Shown here: positions 39,452-48,936 of the stretch, piece after piece
Position numbering within the stretch: position 1 is the first letter of the stretch
Layout: each line of letters begins with the position of its first letter
Assembly: GCA_947491305.1 (NCBI GenBank)
Contig: CANLIL010000004.1
Coordinates: 1 to 64,000 of the forward strand
Reading direction: 5' to 3'
Length of the DNA stretch: 64,000 bases
From: Flavobacteriales bacterium
GTDB lineage: Bacteria > Bacteroidota > Bacteroidia > Flavobacteriales_D > Crocinitomicaceae
Notes under the pieces: generated by a model
What the model was told of the DNA's origin: nothing
The model's input: only the letters and a program-made list of their open reading frames with translations
The model's database searches: none
Program-made: the position numbers and the translations under genes

Positions 39452-40840
39452 GTGAGAAAAGTATCGATCTTATTGCTTTCTTTTTTAGGTAGTTTAATTG
39501 CCCTAACTTCAGGTTGTAATAAAGCAACAAATTTCTCGACTGGACAGTTAGACTTTTCTTTAGACACGTTAGTTTTTGATACTGTTTTCACAACAATCGG
39601 ATCAACAACTCAACAATTTAAAATTTACAACAACGAAAGTAAATCAATCAACATTGAAGAAATTGAATTAATGGGTGGTTCTAATTCTCCTTTTAGAATG
39701 AATGTTGATGGAGAAATGGGAACGAAACTATCTTCCATGGTCATAGAATCTGGCGATAGTTTATTTGCCTTTGTTGAAGTTACTTTAAACGTAAACAATC
39801 AAAATTTACCTTTAATTGTTGAAGATTCAATTCGTTTTCGAACAAATGGAAAAGATCAATACATCCATTTAGCTGTGTGGGGACAAGATGCCTATTTTCA
39901 TTACAAAGATTTAAATGAAGGAACGTGGCCAAATGACAAGCCACACGTTGTTTTTGGTTATGCCGCCATTGATTCTGCAAAGACATTAACTATTCAAAAA
40001 AATACTAAAATTTACCTACACAAAAACGCCCTATTGTATGTTTACAAAAGCACTTTAAACATTGAAGGCGAAAAAAATGAAGAAGTCATCTTTCAAGGAG
40101 ATCGATTAGAATCTTTGTACGATGATGTAAGTGGACAATATTATGGGATTTATTTTCAAGAAGCACGCCCCTCATCAATTAACTATGCAATTATTAAAAA
40201 TGGAACTTCTGGCGTTCATCTCTATTCAAAAGATGCTAGTAGCAGTGGCTATACCTTAACGCTGACGAATACCAAAATTACCAATCATGCCAGATATGGC
40301 GTATTTATTTATTCAGGGGCAAAAGTAAAAGCTGAAAATTGCTTGATCAAAGGAAACGGAAATCATGCCTTATTGGTAAAAGAAGGAGGCGATTTTAACT
40401 TGAATTTTTGCACCTTGTTGGGTTATGGATCCAGTAATACCAACCCAACAGTTGGAATCAGTAATTATTACAGTAATCCATCAACAAATGTTACAACGAT
40501 TGGTTCCATCAATGAAGGTTCCATAAGAAATAGCATCATCACCGGGAATCAATTGACAGAATTGGTTTTTGACACCCTATCAAATCCTGGTGTAAATCTG
40601 AATTTCTCCTTCAGAAATTGTTTAATTAAATTAGAAGAACCTATTATAAATTCATTTTTCACGAACATTTTATGGAATGCCATTCCCTATTTTACGGCAA
40701 TCAATGATAATGACTTTACTTTTTTACCACAATCCGTTTTAAATGGAGGTGCAGATGCTAATTTCTGGATTCCGTTTGATTTAAATGGGGCGACAAGAGA
40801 CGCTAGTAATCCTGATATTGGCGCTTACGAAGTGAATTGA
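39452..40840 (+). CDS. lipoprotein with right-handed parallel beta-helix repeats
   Basis: GTG start; lipobox ALTSGC; beta-helix-like N/G-rich repeats; C-terminal ATRDASNPDIGAYE. Confidence 0.75.
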   Translation: MRKVSILLLSFLGSLIALTSGCNKATNFSTGQLDFSLDTLVFDTVFTTIGSTTQQFKIYNNESKSINIEEIELMGGSNSPFRMNVDGEMGTKLSSMVIESGDSLFAFVEVTLNVNNQNLPLIVEDSIRFRTNGKDQYIHLAVWGQDAYFHYKDLNEGTWPNDKPHVVFGYAAIDSAKTLTIQKNTKIYLHKNALLYVYKSTLNIEGEKNEEVIFQGDRLESLYDDVSGQYYGIYFQEARPSSINYAIIKNGTSGVHLYSKDASSSGYTLTLTNTKITNHARYGVFIYSGAKVKAENCLIKGNGNHALLVKEGGDFNLNFCTLLGYGSSNTNPTVGISNYYSNPSTNVTTIGSINEGSIRNSIITGNQLTELVFDTLSNPGVNLNFSFRNCLIKLEEPIINSFFTNILWNAIPYFTAINDNDFTFLPQSVLNGGADANFWIPFDLNGATRDASNPDIGAYEVN

Positions 40841-40848
40841 TTGGTTTT

Positions 40849-42237
40849 TTAATAAAATCCTGCAATAGCGAAGGTATAGGCTAATTTTGATTGTTGTACT
40901 TTTACAATACATTCAATAAATTTTAAGCGTGCTTGAATGTAAGCTAATTCGCGCGCATTGATTAAAAACAAAGAACTTTCTCCCGAAACGAACAATTGTT
41001 TTTCAGCTTCTAAAAGTAATTTTGAATCATTTAATGTGCGCGTAATAATTTCTAATTGATTGATACTATTGCTATAATCATTCACCGCTTTTTTTATCTT
41101 AAAAGTAAGATATGCTTTGTTAGAAGAATAATTCAATTGTTCGTCCTGTAATTTTAATTGCGCCAATCCTAAATCTCCACGTTCTTTTCGTAATAACAAT
41201 GGCATTTCAAATGTCAAACCCCATTTGTAATTATTTATTGAAAGACCATTATATGGATTGGAATTGATTGGCTCATTCAATAAGTTATAATTAATGTTTA
41301 ACGTGGGTTTTAACTGCTCTTTCTTTAAACGATTATCGATTGCCAAACTTTTAATTTTAAAATCATTTAATTGCAAATACGGGTGATTTTGAACAAGTGT
41401 ATCAATTTGATAATCCGATAATAAGAGTGCTTTTTCTTGATCAATAGTGCTTAATTCAAGTGGTGAAGTTAGACTGTCTAGTTCTAATGGAATTTGATTT
41501 TCAGCCCAAAGATAGGTTGCTAAATTAAACGACGTTGAATAATAATCTGTTTCATAATTACGCAACAAGGTTTCACGGTTTTGAACTTGAATCTTTGCTT
41601 CTACACTGTCAATTGGTGGACGATCGCCTAAAACCGCCAACTGTTTTACACCTTCAAATCGATCTGATGCAAGCAAATACGATTCTTTCATGATTTCTTT
41701 TGAAAAATAAGCCAACGTCCAATTCCAATAGGCGTACCCAGCTTCATAAACTAATTCATTCAATTGCAAACGTTGCTCACACAAACTACTGTTTTGATAA
41801 ATTTTGGCTTTGAACAATTCTGCTCTACGTTGATCGATGAATAAACCTTGACCTAAATTCATGGACAAACCTGCATAAACTAGGCCGTTTTGTGGTGTAT
41901 TATGTTCTTGGCTTAAATATACACCATCGTTCATTTCTAGTCCAGTTTTCAACTCAACACCAAACCAAGTAGGTACTTTCAATCCTGCATTTAAATAACT
42001 ATAATACTGAGATGAATTGTAATATTTTTGATCTATTTCATTTGATAACTTTGGATCAAACCCTCCTCTTGCCTTTAAAAGCGTAAAATCTCCAAAGCGC
42101 GGTCTAAGATTAGCTCTTTTAGCCAATGGATGGTTTTTTATTACAATTGAAAAAAATGATTCAGCTGTGAACGTACGTTGTGAAAGAAGAGATTTTCCCC
42201 AAATTAAACTAAACGAAATTAGAACAATGTACTTCAT
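40849..42237 (-). CDS. TolC family outer-membrane efflux protein
   Basis: LRPRFGDFTLLKARGGFDPKLSNE, two duplicated coiled-coil regions; operon position after HlyD. Confidence 0.87.
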   Translation of the reverse strand: MKYIVLISFSLIWGKSLLSQRTFTAESFFSIVIKNHPLAKRANLRPRFGDFTLLKARGGFDPKLSNEIDQKYYNSSQYYSYLNAGLKVPTWFGVELKTGLEMNDGVYLSQEHNTPQNGLVYAGLSMNLGQGLFIDQRRAELFKAKIYQNSSLCEQRLQLNELVYEAGYAYWNWTLAYFSKEIMKESYLLASDRFEGVKQLAVLGDRPPIDSVEAKIQVQNRETLLRNYETDYYSTSFNLATYLWAENQIPLELDSLTSPLELSTIDQEKALLLSDYQIDTLVQNHPYLQLNDFKIKSLAIDNRLKKEQLKPTLNINYNLLNEPINSNPYNGLSINNYKWGLTFEMPLLLRKERGDLGLAQLKLQDEQLNYSSNKAYLTFKIKKAVNDYSNSINQLEIITRTLNDSKLLLEAEKQLFVSGESSLFLINARELAYIQARLKFIECIVKVQQSKLAYTFAIAGFY

Positions 42238-43574
42238 TTTTTACTCGATTTATTTGTTTTTGTTTGTTTGTAGAATTGTGGCGGAAAACCATTGATTAAA
42301 CGCCATAATTCATAACCTATTGGAACGTTATTCAATAAAATAATTGAATTTGTCCCACCACCAACGCGCAATGCTTTTGGCCATGGTTTTAATTTTTTAT
42401 TTGGCGCAATAAGCACTCTAAATCGACCTTCTTCATCCGCAAAATTATCGACAGCAAAAACTTCGCCATCAAACGTACCGTAACTCGCATTTGGCCACCC
42501 AGAAAAAACAATTGCAGGCCATCCATCAAATTGTAAACGCGCTTTATCGCCTTTTTTTACAAGTGGTAAATCAACTGGTTTAATGTGAATTTCTACTACT
42601 AAATCATAGACTGATGGCATAATAGTTGCAATTGCTTCCCCTTGTTTTATGGTTTCGCCTATTCCGCTTGATAAAACTTTCGTAACAACACCATCCTGAG
42701 GTGCTAAAACATAATACATTCCGTTTCTTATAGAATAACTTGCAACTTTACCTTGTAATTTGGTTACATCAACTTCTGCTTCATACATGCTAGAAAGCGC
42801 TGTAAATTTATCTGATTCAGCTTTTGAAACTTCATCACGAAATTTAGAAACAACGGAACTATACTCTACCCTAGCATCTAAAATATCATTTCTACTTTGT
42901 AATAATTTCTGCTGAGTTCCTACAACATTTGCTTGGGTTCTTTGAAGCGTTAACTTTCTTGTTTCCAACTCTGTTTGCGATTTAAACCCATCTTTGTACA
43001 ATTTTTCAAAACGACTAAATTGTTCGTTTGCAATTTTTAAATTTAGTTGAGCTGTATAATATTCAATACTATCAGTTTTAAATTTCAGCTGTGTTTGGTT
43101 CAACTTCAATTTTGTTTGTTGTAATTTCAAGCGACTTTGGTCCAACAATGCATCTACTCGTGTATCCAAACTTCTAATTTTGTCCGTGTAAGACATTACT
43201 GACATTTCTTTGCTTTTCAGCTGTTGCTCGGTTCGATCAATTAAATTTGGATCAAAATAATCGTCTTTAATTTCTGAAATAAATAAGATTGTATCGCCTT
43301 TTTTAACTGCATCACCGTCTTTCACAAACCATTTTTCAACTTTTCCTGAAATAACCGTATTGATTGTTTGTGGTTTTTGTTCTGGTCGCAATGTTGAGAG
43401 CTTTCCATTTGACGGAATGTTTTGTGTCCATGGCAACAACATAATCACAACCAACAAAACCAACAAAACATAAATTGTACGTTTTAATTTTTTAGTTGTT
43501 TTTTTTGATTCAACTTGTTGCAAAGATGATTGCTCTTCAAGTTGAATTTTATTTTCTGGAGATAAATTTAACAT
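42234..43574 (-). CDS. HlyD family membrane-fusion protein
   Basis: Single N-terminal TM, NTVISGKVEKWFVKDGDAVKKGDTILFIS biotinyl-lipoyl-like motif, coiled coil, YVLAPQDGVVTKVL. Confidence 0.92.
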   Translation of the reverse strand: MLNLSPENKIQLEEQSSLQQVESKKTTKKLKRTIYVLLVLLVVIMLLPWTQNIPSNGKLSTLRPEQKPQTINTVISGKVEKWFVKDGDAVKKGDTILFISEIKDDYFDPNLIDRTEQQLKSKEMSVMSYTDKIRSLDTRVDALLDQSRLKLQQTKLKLNQTQLKFKTDSIEYYTAQLNLKIANEQFSRFEKLYKDGFKSQTELETRKLTLQRTQANVVGTQQKLLQSRNDILDARVEYSSVVSKFRDEVSKAESDKFTALSSMYEAEVDVTKLQGKVASYSIRNGMYYVLAPQDGVVTKVLSSGIGETIKQGEAIATIMPSVYDLVVEIHIKPVDLPLVKKGDKARLQFDGWPAIVFSGWPNASYGTFDGEVFAVDNFADEEGRFRVLIAPNKKLKPWPKALRVGGGTNSIILLNNVPIGYELWRLINGFPPQFYKQTKTNKSSKK

Positions 43575-43579
43575 GTTTA

Positions 43580-45271
43580 TTAAAGTTTAGAAAATGCTTC
43601 GTAATTACCACTAAAAACAAGTTTACCTTGCTCAAATTTAACTATTCTATCAACCATTTTAAGAATATCTAGATCATTACTAGCGATTAAAACAGTAGTA
43701 TTGTTAAGTTGTTCAATATGTGATAATAAGGGTTGTTTTTGACCTATCGTCATTCCAACTGTTGGCTCGTCTAATAACAAAAGTCGCGGTTTTTTAATTA
43801 TTGCTCTCGCATACAACAACTTAATTATAGCATCTTTTGGTATAAAATGGATTTCATTGTTTAATTTTGTCGTGTATTTTTCTATACATTGATCTACAAA
43901 ATTGGTCATACCTAACCCTTCCATAAGTGCTGAAATTTCAGATAATTCGATAGATTGATTTCCAAAACGAATATTATCTTCGATTGAAACATCAATTAAT
44001 TGATCACTTACTAATACAGTTCCAATTTGACTTCTTAATTCTTGTATGTTTAAATTCTCAAGCGGAATGTTATCCATTGCTATTGTTCCAGATTGCTTGT
44101 TGCAAATACCTGTTAATAAATAAAATAAAGAATTTACAGTAAGACTAGTATCAGAAACTATACAAACCTGTTCATTTGGTTCTATTGAGAAAGAAACTGA
44201 ATTCAAACTATTCTTAGTAAATATCGGAGAATGGAAACTTAGCTCATTTAGCACGATTGAAATTCCATTTTCAGTAGCTTTTTCTATAATTGCACCATGA
44301 TAAGATTCAAGTGGAATGTCTGTCGCTTGGCCAATTTTTTCTGTGGAAGTAAAAACATCATAAATAATATCTAAACTAATAATTAATTTTTCTACAGAAG
44401 ATAAAACCAATAAAATGATGATTTCTGAAGCAACAAATTGACCAATATTTAATTGTTGATTAATCACTAACAACCCACCTACAATTAGTAACGCTAATGC
44501 GATTGTAATTTTAAATAGGATCAAAAAAGTATATTGTTTAACTAAAACCTTAAAGTGATTGTCGCGCGCGCCCAAATAATTATGCAAATATCCATTCGCA
44601 TTATCAACATTGTAGTTATTTTGGGCCGACATTTTAAAACTAATTTTTGCATTAAAGACATTCGATATCCAGCTTGCAATTTTATACTTATGGGACGATT
44701 CTTTTAAACTCGATTCATATCCTTCTTTAAATGTTAATCGAACAATTAAATACAACATAAGTAATAATAGAATTCCCAAAAAGATAAAGAAACTGTGGTA
44801 AAACGATAATAAAACGAGTCCAAACACTATTTGAAGCGAGGCAGCTGTAAAATCAATCAATAATTTTGAAAGACCTTTTTGCAAGGTTACCGTATCAAAA
44901 AATCGATTTGTTAAATCACCTGCATTTAACTTTAAAGTTTCAAGTAACTTCATTTGAGGGATTCTAGCAACAAATTCAAACGTTGAACGAGTAAAAATTC
45001 GTTGTTGTAAATTTTCTGTAATCCTTAATTGATAAATCGTTAAAATACCGGAAAAACCAATTGCTAAAGAAACTAGTAAAACTAACACCATCCATGACGC
45101 GCTAATTTGACCTAATTGAATAAAACTAATAATCATTTGAATGCCTAACGGTAAGCCTAATGATAAAATCCCACTGAGAATTGCAAACAAATAAATATTT
45201 TTGATTTCAGTAGAATCAGGTTGTAATAAACTAAAAAACCGCTTAAAAATTGAAACATTAGATGGTGTCAT
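43580..45271 (-). CDS. ABC transporter permease/ATPase-like half-transporter with degenerate nucleotide-binding domain
   Basis: Type-I ABC TMD; NBD retains LLLLDEPT (Walker B) but has VSDTSLTVNS for Walker A and no LSGGQ. Confidence 0.9.
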   Translation of the reverse strand: MTPSNVSIFKRFFSLLQPDSTEIKNIYLFAILSGILSLGLPLGIQMIISFIQLGQISASWMVLVLLVSLAIGFSGILTIYQLRITENLQQRIFTRSTFEFVARIPQMKLLETLKLNAGDLTNRFFDTVTLQKGLSKLLIDFTAASLQIVFGLVLLSFYHSFFIFLGILLLLMLYLIVRLTFKEGYESSLKESSHKYKIASWISNVFNAKISFKMSAQNNYNVDNANGYLHNYLGARDNHFKVLVKQYTFLILFKITIALALLIVGGLLVINQQLNIGQFVASEIIILLVLSSVEKLIISLDIIYDVFTSTEKIGQATDIPLESYHGAIIEKATENGISIVLNELSFHSPIFTKNSLNSVSFSIEPNEQVCIVSDTSLTVNSLFYLLTGICNKQSGTIAMDNIPLENLNIQELRSQIGTVLVSDQLIDVSIEDNIRFGNQSIELSEISALMEGLGMTNFVDQCIEKYTTKLNNEIHFIPKDAIIKLLYARAIIKKPRLLLLDEPTVGMTIGQKQPLLSHIEQLNNTTVLIASNDLDILKMVDRIVKFEQGKLVFSGNYEAFSKL

Positions 45272-45944
45272 GTTGAATCGTATTAAAGATTAATTCTTGA
45301 TAAAATAACTCTACAAAGTCTTTTTCGACTTCTGAATTAGTTAGTTTAGGTAAATGCTCTGCAAAAAAATGTTGTTGGTTACTACCTTCAATCATAGATG
45401 TAACAAGCATGTTTGGAAATTTATAAGATGGCGCCACTTCATTAATCATATTCGCAACGTTTTTTACAACATTTTTGTAAAGCGTAAAAACACCATCCTT
45501 ATTTTCGTTATCAACTTCTTTCGTTTGAATAACTTTTGATGCTTCATTAATGACAATTTTTTTTAATAAAAGTTCATTCATTAATAAATTTTCTTTTTCT
45601 GGATTCGGAATAGCAGTTAAAAGATGAATGGCTTTTTTAAGTTTTAATCTAGGATCTGAAATATTCGATGTCTCAAATAATAAACGCGTTGCTATACAAC
45701 TCCAATACCAATTTATCAAATAAAGCAACAACTTGTGTTTACTTTCAAAATATCGATAAATGCTTGCCTCAGTGGTTTCTATTAACAATGCTAATTTTTT
45801 AAATGTAAATTTTTCAAATCCAATTTCATTAATAAAGTTAATACTTTTATTTAATATTTTTTGACCAATCACAGATGTTAATGGATCTTTTAAATAAAGT
45901 TTCTCATTAATTGGAATTTTAAGTTGATGAAATATCGCATCCAT
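45258..45944 (-). CDS. TetR/AcrR family transcriptional regulator
   Basis: FINEIGFEKFTFKKLALLIETTEASIYRYFESKHKLLLYLINW HTH; first gene of the exporter operon. Confidence 0.9.
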   Translation of the reverse strand: MDAIFHQLKIPINEKLYLKDPLTSVIGQKILNKSINFINEIGFEKFTFKKLALLIETTEASIYRYFESKHKLLLYLINWYWSCIATRLLFETSNISDPRLKLKKAIHLLTAIPNPEKENLLMNELLLKKIVINEASKVIQTKEVDNENKDGVFTLYKNVVKNVANMINEVAPSYKFPNMLVTSMIEGSNQQHFFAEHLPKLTNSEVEKDFVELFYQELIFNTIQHDTI

Positions 45945-45960
45945 AAAATAGTATTTTCTG

Positions 45961-45968
45961 CAAATATA
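45961..45968 (-). promoter_or_regulatory. -7 element TATATTTG (minus strand) for the tetR operon
   Basis: plus-strand CAAATATA; perfect TAnnTTTG on the minus strand. Confidence 0.55.
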
Positions 45969-45985
45969 ATAGTAATACTATTATA
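45965..45985. promoter_or_regulatory. 21-bp palindrome TATAATAGTA-A-TACTATTATA, probable TetR operator
   Basis: Perfect 10-bp arms around one centre base; starts 20 bp upstream of tetR and overlaps the -7 element. Confidence 0.7.
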
Positions 45986-46015
45986 AATAATATTTTTACT
46001 TTTTTTAACAAAAAA

Positions 46016-46039
46016 AAAGCTTCGAATTCACGAAGCTTT
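46016..46039 (-). terminator. mdh terminator
   Basis: AAAGCTTCG-aattca-CGAAGCTTT with T run on the minus strand. Confidence 0.85.
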
Positions 46040-46060
46040 CTCAAAAAATTAAACGATGTG

Positions 46061-46993
46061 TTAGTTATTCATATTATCTAATACTTCCATAACACCTTTT
46101 ACTGCAACAGCTGATTCTTCCAACAATGCTTTTTCTTCAGCGTTTAAGTCTAATTCAATAATGCGTTCGATTCCGTTTTTACCTAAAACAACTGGAACAC
46201 CTAAATAGATATCTTTCATGCCATATTCACCTTGTAGCCAAGCGCAAACTGGGAAAATTCTTTTTTGATCACGAATAATCGCTTCAACCATTTGAGCTGC
46301 TGCCGCTCCTGGAGCATACCATGCAGAAGTTCCTAATAATTTAACGATTTCTCCACCACCAAATTTCGTTCGTTCGATGATTTCGTCTAACTTTACTTTA
46401 GAAATCAATTCAGTAACTGGAATACCAGAAACTGTAGTATATCTAGGAAGTGGAACCATTGTATCACCATGTCCACCCATCAATACTGCTTGAATATCTT
46501 TTGGAGAAACATTTAACTCAGTAGCTAAAAACGCTCTGTATCTTGCTGTATCCAATACACCTGCCATACCAAATACTTTGTTTGGATCAATTTTGGCAGT
46601 TAAATAAGCGCAATAGGTCATTACATCTAATGGATTAGAAACAATAACAATAATTGCATTTGGTGAATGTTTAACGATGTTTTCAGTAACTGTTTTAACG
46701 ATTCCTGCATTGGTTGCGATTAAGTCATCACGAGACATACCAGGCTTTCTTGGTAAACCAGATGTAATTACAACTACGTCTGAATTAGCAGTTTTAGAAT
46801 AATCATTTGTAGAACCCGTTGTGCGAGAATCATACAAATTAATTGGAGATGTTTGCCAGATATCTAGTGCTTTACCTTCAGCAAATCCTTCTTTAATATC
46901 CAACAAAACGATTTCGTTGGCAATTTCTCTTTGAGCTAAAACGTCAGCACATGTTGCTCCTACGTTACCTGCTCCTACTACTGTTACTTTCAT
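46061..46993 (-). CDS. mdh: malate dehydrogenase
   Basis: VTVVGAGNVGATCADVLAQ, SGLPRKPGMSRDDLI, VSNPLDVMTY, GGHGDTMVPLPRYTTVSGIPV. Confidence 0.97.
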   Translation of the reverse strand: MKVTVVGAGNVGATCADVLAQREIANEIVLLDIKEGFAEGKALDIWQTSPINLYDSRTTGSTNDYSKTANSDVVVITSGLPRKPGMSRDDLIATNAGIVKTVTENIVKHSPNAIIVIVSNPLDVMTYCAYLTAKIDPNKVFGMAGVLDTARYRAFLATELNVSPKDIQAVLMGGHGDTMVPLPRYTTVSGIPVTELISKVKLDEIIERTKFGGGEIVKLLGTSAWYAPGAAAAQMVEAIIRDQKRIFPVCAWLQGEYGMKDIYLGVPVVLGKNGIERIIELDLNAEEKALLEESAVAVKGVMEVLDNMNN

Positions 46994-47033
46994 TCTTTAT
47001 AATTTGATTGATGAAATCATGCATTTTACGGCA

Positions 47034-47041
47034 CAAAATTA
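47034..47041 (-). promoter_or_regulatory. -7 element TAATTTTG (minus strand) upstream of mdh
   Basis: plus-strand CAAAATTA. Confidence 0.4.
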
Positions 47042-47144
47042 CTACTTAATCCTTAATAAAAATTGATAATTGATTTAAAAATGAATATTTTTAGTGATTA
47101 TTTAGTTTAAAAAGCAACGGTTAGATTATTTCATCGTTTATTAA

Positions 47145-47732
47145 TTGATAATTGTGGGAAATAAAGAAGATTTAAAAGTGATTATTGAAGGATGTGCGCA
47201 AAAAAATCGCCGTTCACAAGAAGCGCTGTTTAAACTTTTTTATGGAAAATTATTACCTGTTTGTATGCGTTACATGCCTGACAAAGACAGTGCTCAAGAT
47301 GTTTTACAAATTGGTTTTATTAAAGTATTTGACAAAATAGCGTTGTTTGATTTTAGAGGTTCTTTTGAAGGTTGGATAAAGCGAATCATTGTCAATACAG
47401 CAATTGATGAAATACGAAAAAAAAATAAAAATGTGTTTTCGACGGATGTAGAACGTGATTTTAAATTTGAAAAGACGAATCCAGCAGAAGAACAAGAATT
47501 AGGTGATTTTGAGCGTATAAAAGCTGAACTTGCGATACAAGCAATTCAACAGCTTTCACCAGCTTACAGATCTGTTTTTAACTTATACGTGGTTGAAGAA
47601 TACACCCACAAAGAAATTGCAGAAATTTTAGGCATTAGTGAAGGAACATCAAAGTCTAATTATTCGAAAGCAAAACAAAATTTACAACGCATATTAGCTG
47701 CTAAATACGCTAAACTAGATGATTATGAATGA
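47145..47732 (+). CDS. ECF-type RNA polymerase sigma factor
   Basis: DKDSAQDVLQIGFIKVFDKIALFDFRGSFEGWIKRIIVNTAIDEIRKK; LSPAYRSVFNLYVVEEYTHKEIAEILGISEGTSKSNYSKAKQNL. TTG start in the track; GTG at 47154 also possible. Confidence 0.94.
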   Translation: MIIVGNKEDLKVIIEGCAQKNRRSQEALFKLFYGKLLPVCMRYMPDKDSAQDVLQIGFIKVFDKIALFDFRGSFEGWIKRIIVNTAIDEIRKKNKNVFSTDVERDFKFEKTNPAEEQELGDFERIKAELAIQAIQQLSPAYRSVFNLYVVEEYTHKEIAEILGISEGTSKSNYSKAKQNLQRILAAKYAKLDDYE

Positions 47733-48936
47733 TCAATTTGATAAAAAAATTAAAGAAACATTAGAAGGATACGAACTTCCTTATGATGCTGCTGCTTGGA
47801 ATCAATTGAATGGCAAAATGAATCGCACATCACTTTTGAAAAAAGGAATGGTTGCAGCTTCTTTACTTTCCATTTTTATAATTGGAAGTGTTTATTTATT
47901 GAAGTCAAATTCTACTAAAATTCTTTTAAAACCAACTCAAGATTCTAAAGCTTCACAATCTATTACCTCTACTAATAATACAACTTCAAAATCCAACGCT
48001 GTATATTCAACAAAAAAAGCAACAAATGCAACTGTTTCAACTCAAACAATCGTTGAGAAAACAACTACTAATGAAAATAAATTAGAAGCTTTTTTACAAA
48101 CTGAGTTACTTCCAGCATTAATTGACAACCCCATTTCCATTATTGCACAACAGGAAAACAATCAACTTAACGTAACTCCAACATTTCAAGCAGCAACTAT
48201 AGAACCAAACATAATGATACCCTCTAAAGTTTGTTTTGGTGATGAGATTCATTTTAATTATTTAAGCGACAACGATTTTTGGATTATTGATCCAACAGGA
48301 AATAAGGACATTTTTAATTCTACTTATAAACCTCAATTTGAAGGTAAATTCACCGTAGTTTCAAGAGACAAAACATTGGGTTCATTTATAGTTTTACCTT
48401 CTCCTAAAATTGATTTTTCTATAAACGACGATGATAAATACGAAAATGGATTGCCAATCGCTAAGTTATCAGCAAGTGGTAACGCATCTACTTTCAACTG
48501 GATCATAAACGCTAAAAAATATACGGGTACAGAATGCCAAGTTCACTTGTTTCAAAAAGGAATTTATTCAATTCATTTAAGTGCTCAAAATTCAATTGGA
48601 TGTAGCACAGAAATCACCAAAGAAATAACGATTGAATCTGATTACAACTTGTTAGCTGCAACAGCTTTTGATTTGCAATCGCGTGATAAACGCAATAACT
48701 CCTTTATTCCTTTTGCATTAACTGTTAGATCTGTAGATTTCGCCATGATCATTATCGATCCGAAAGATGGTGGAATTCTTTTTGAAACGACTGATGCTTC
48801 AAATCCTTGGACAGGAATTGACAAAAGAACTGGTCAATTGGTGGAAACAAACAAACCTTTCATTTGGAAAGTTGTACTAAAAAATCCTGAACAAGGAGAA
48901 AAAGCAGACTATAAAGGTGTAATTACGCGCCTGTAA
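47719..48936 (+). CDS. single-pass membrane protein (anti-sigma-like position) with PKD-like and T9SS type-B/gliding-motility CTD-like periplasmic region
   Basis: Overlaps sigma gene by 14 bp; N-terminal cytoplasmic segment, TM MVAASLLSIFIIGSVYLL, C-terminal FAMIIIDPKDGGILFETTDASNPWTGIDKRTGQLVETNKPFIWKVVLKNPEQGEKADYKGVITRL. Confidence 0.75.
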   Translation: MIMNDQFDKKIKETLEGYELPYDAAAWNQLNGKMNRTSLLKKGMVAASLLSIFIIGSVYLLKSNSTKILLKPTQDSKASQSITSTNNTTSKSNAVYSTKKATNATVSTQTIVEKTTTNENKLEAFLQTELLPALIDNPISIIAQQENNQLNVTPTFQAATIEPNIMIPSKVCFGDEIHFNYLSDNDFWIIDPTGNKDIFNSTYKPQFEGKFTVVSRDKTLGSFIVLPSPKIDFSINDDDKYENGLPIAKLSASGNASTFNWIINAKKYTGTECQVHLFQKGIYSIHLSAQNSIGCSTEITKEITIESDYNLLAATAFDLQSRDKRNNSFIPFALTVRSVDFAMIIIDPKDGGILFETTDASNPWTGIDKRTGQLVETNKPFIWKVVLKNPEQGEKADYKGVITRL

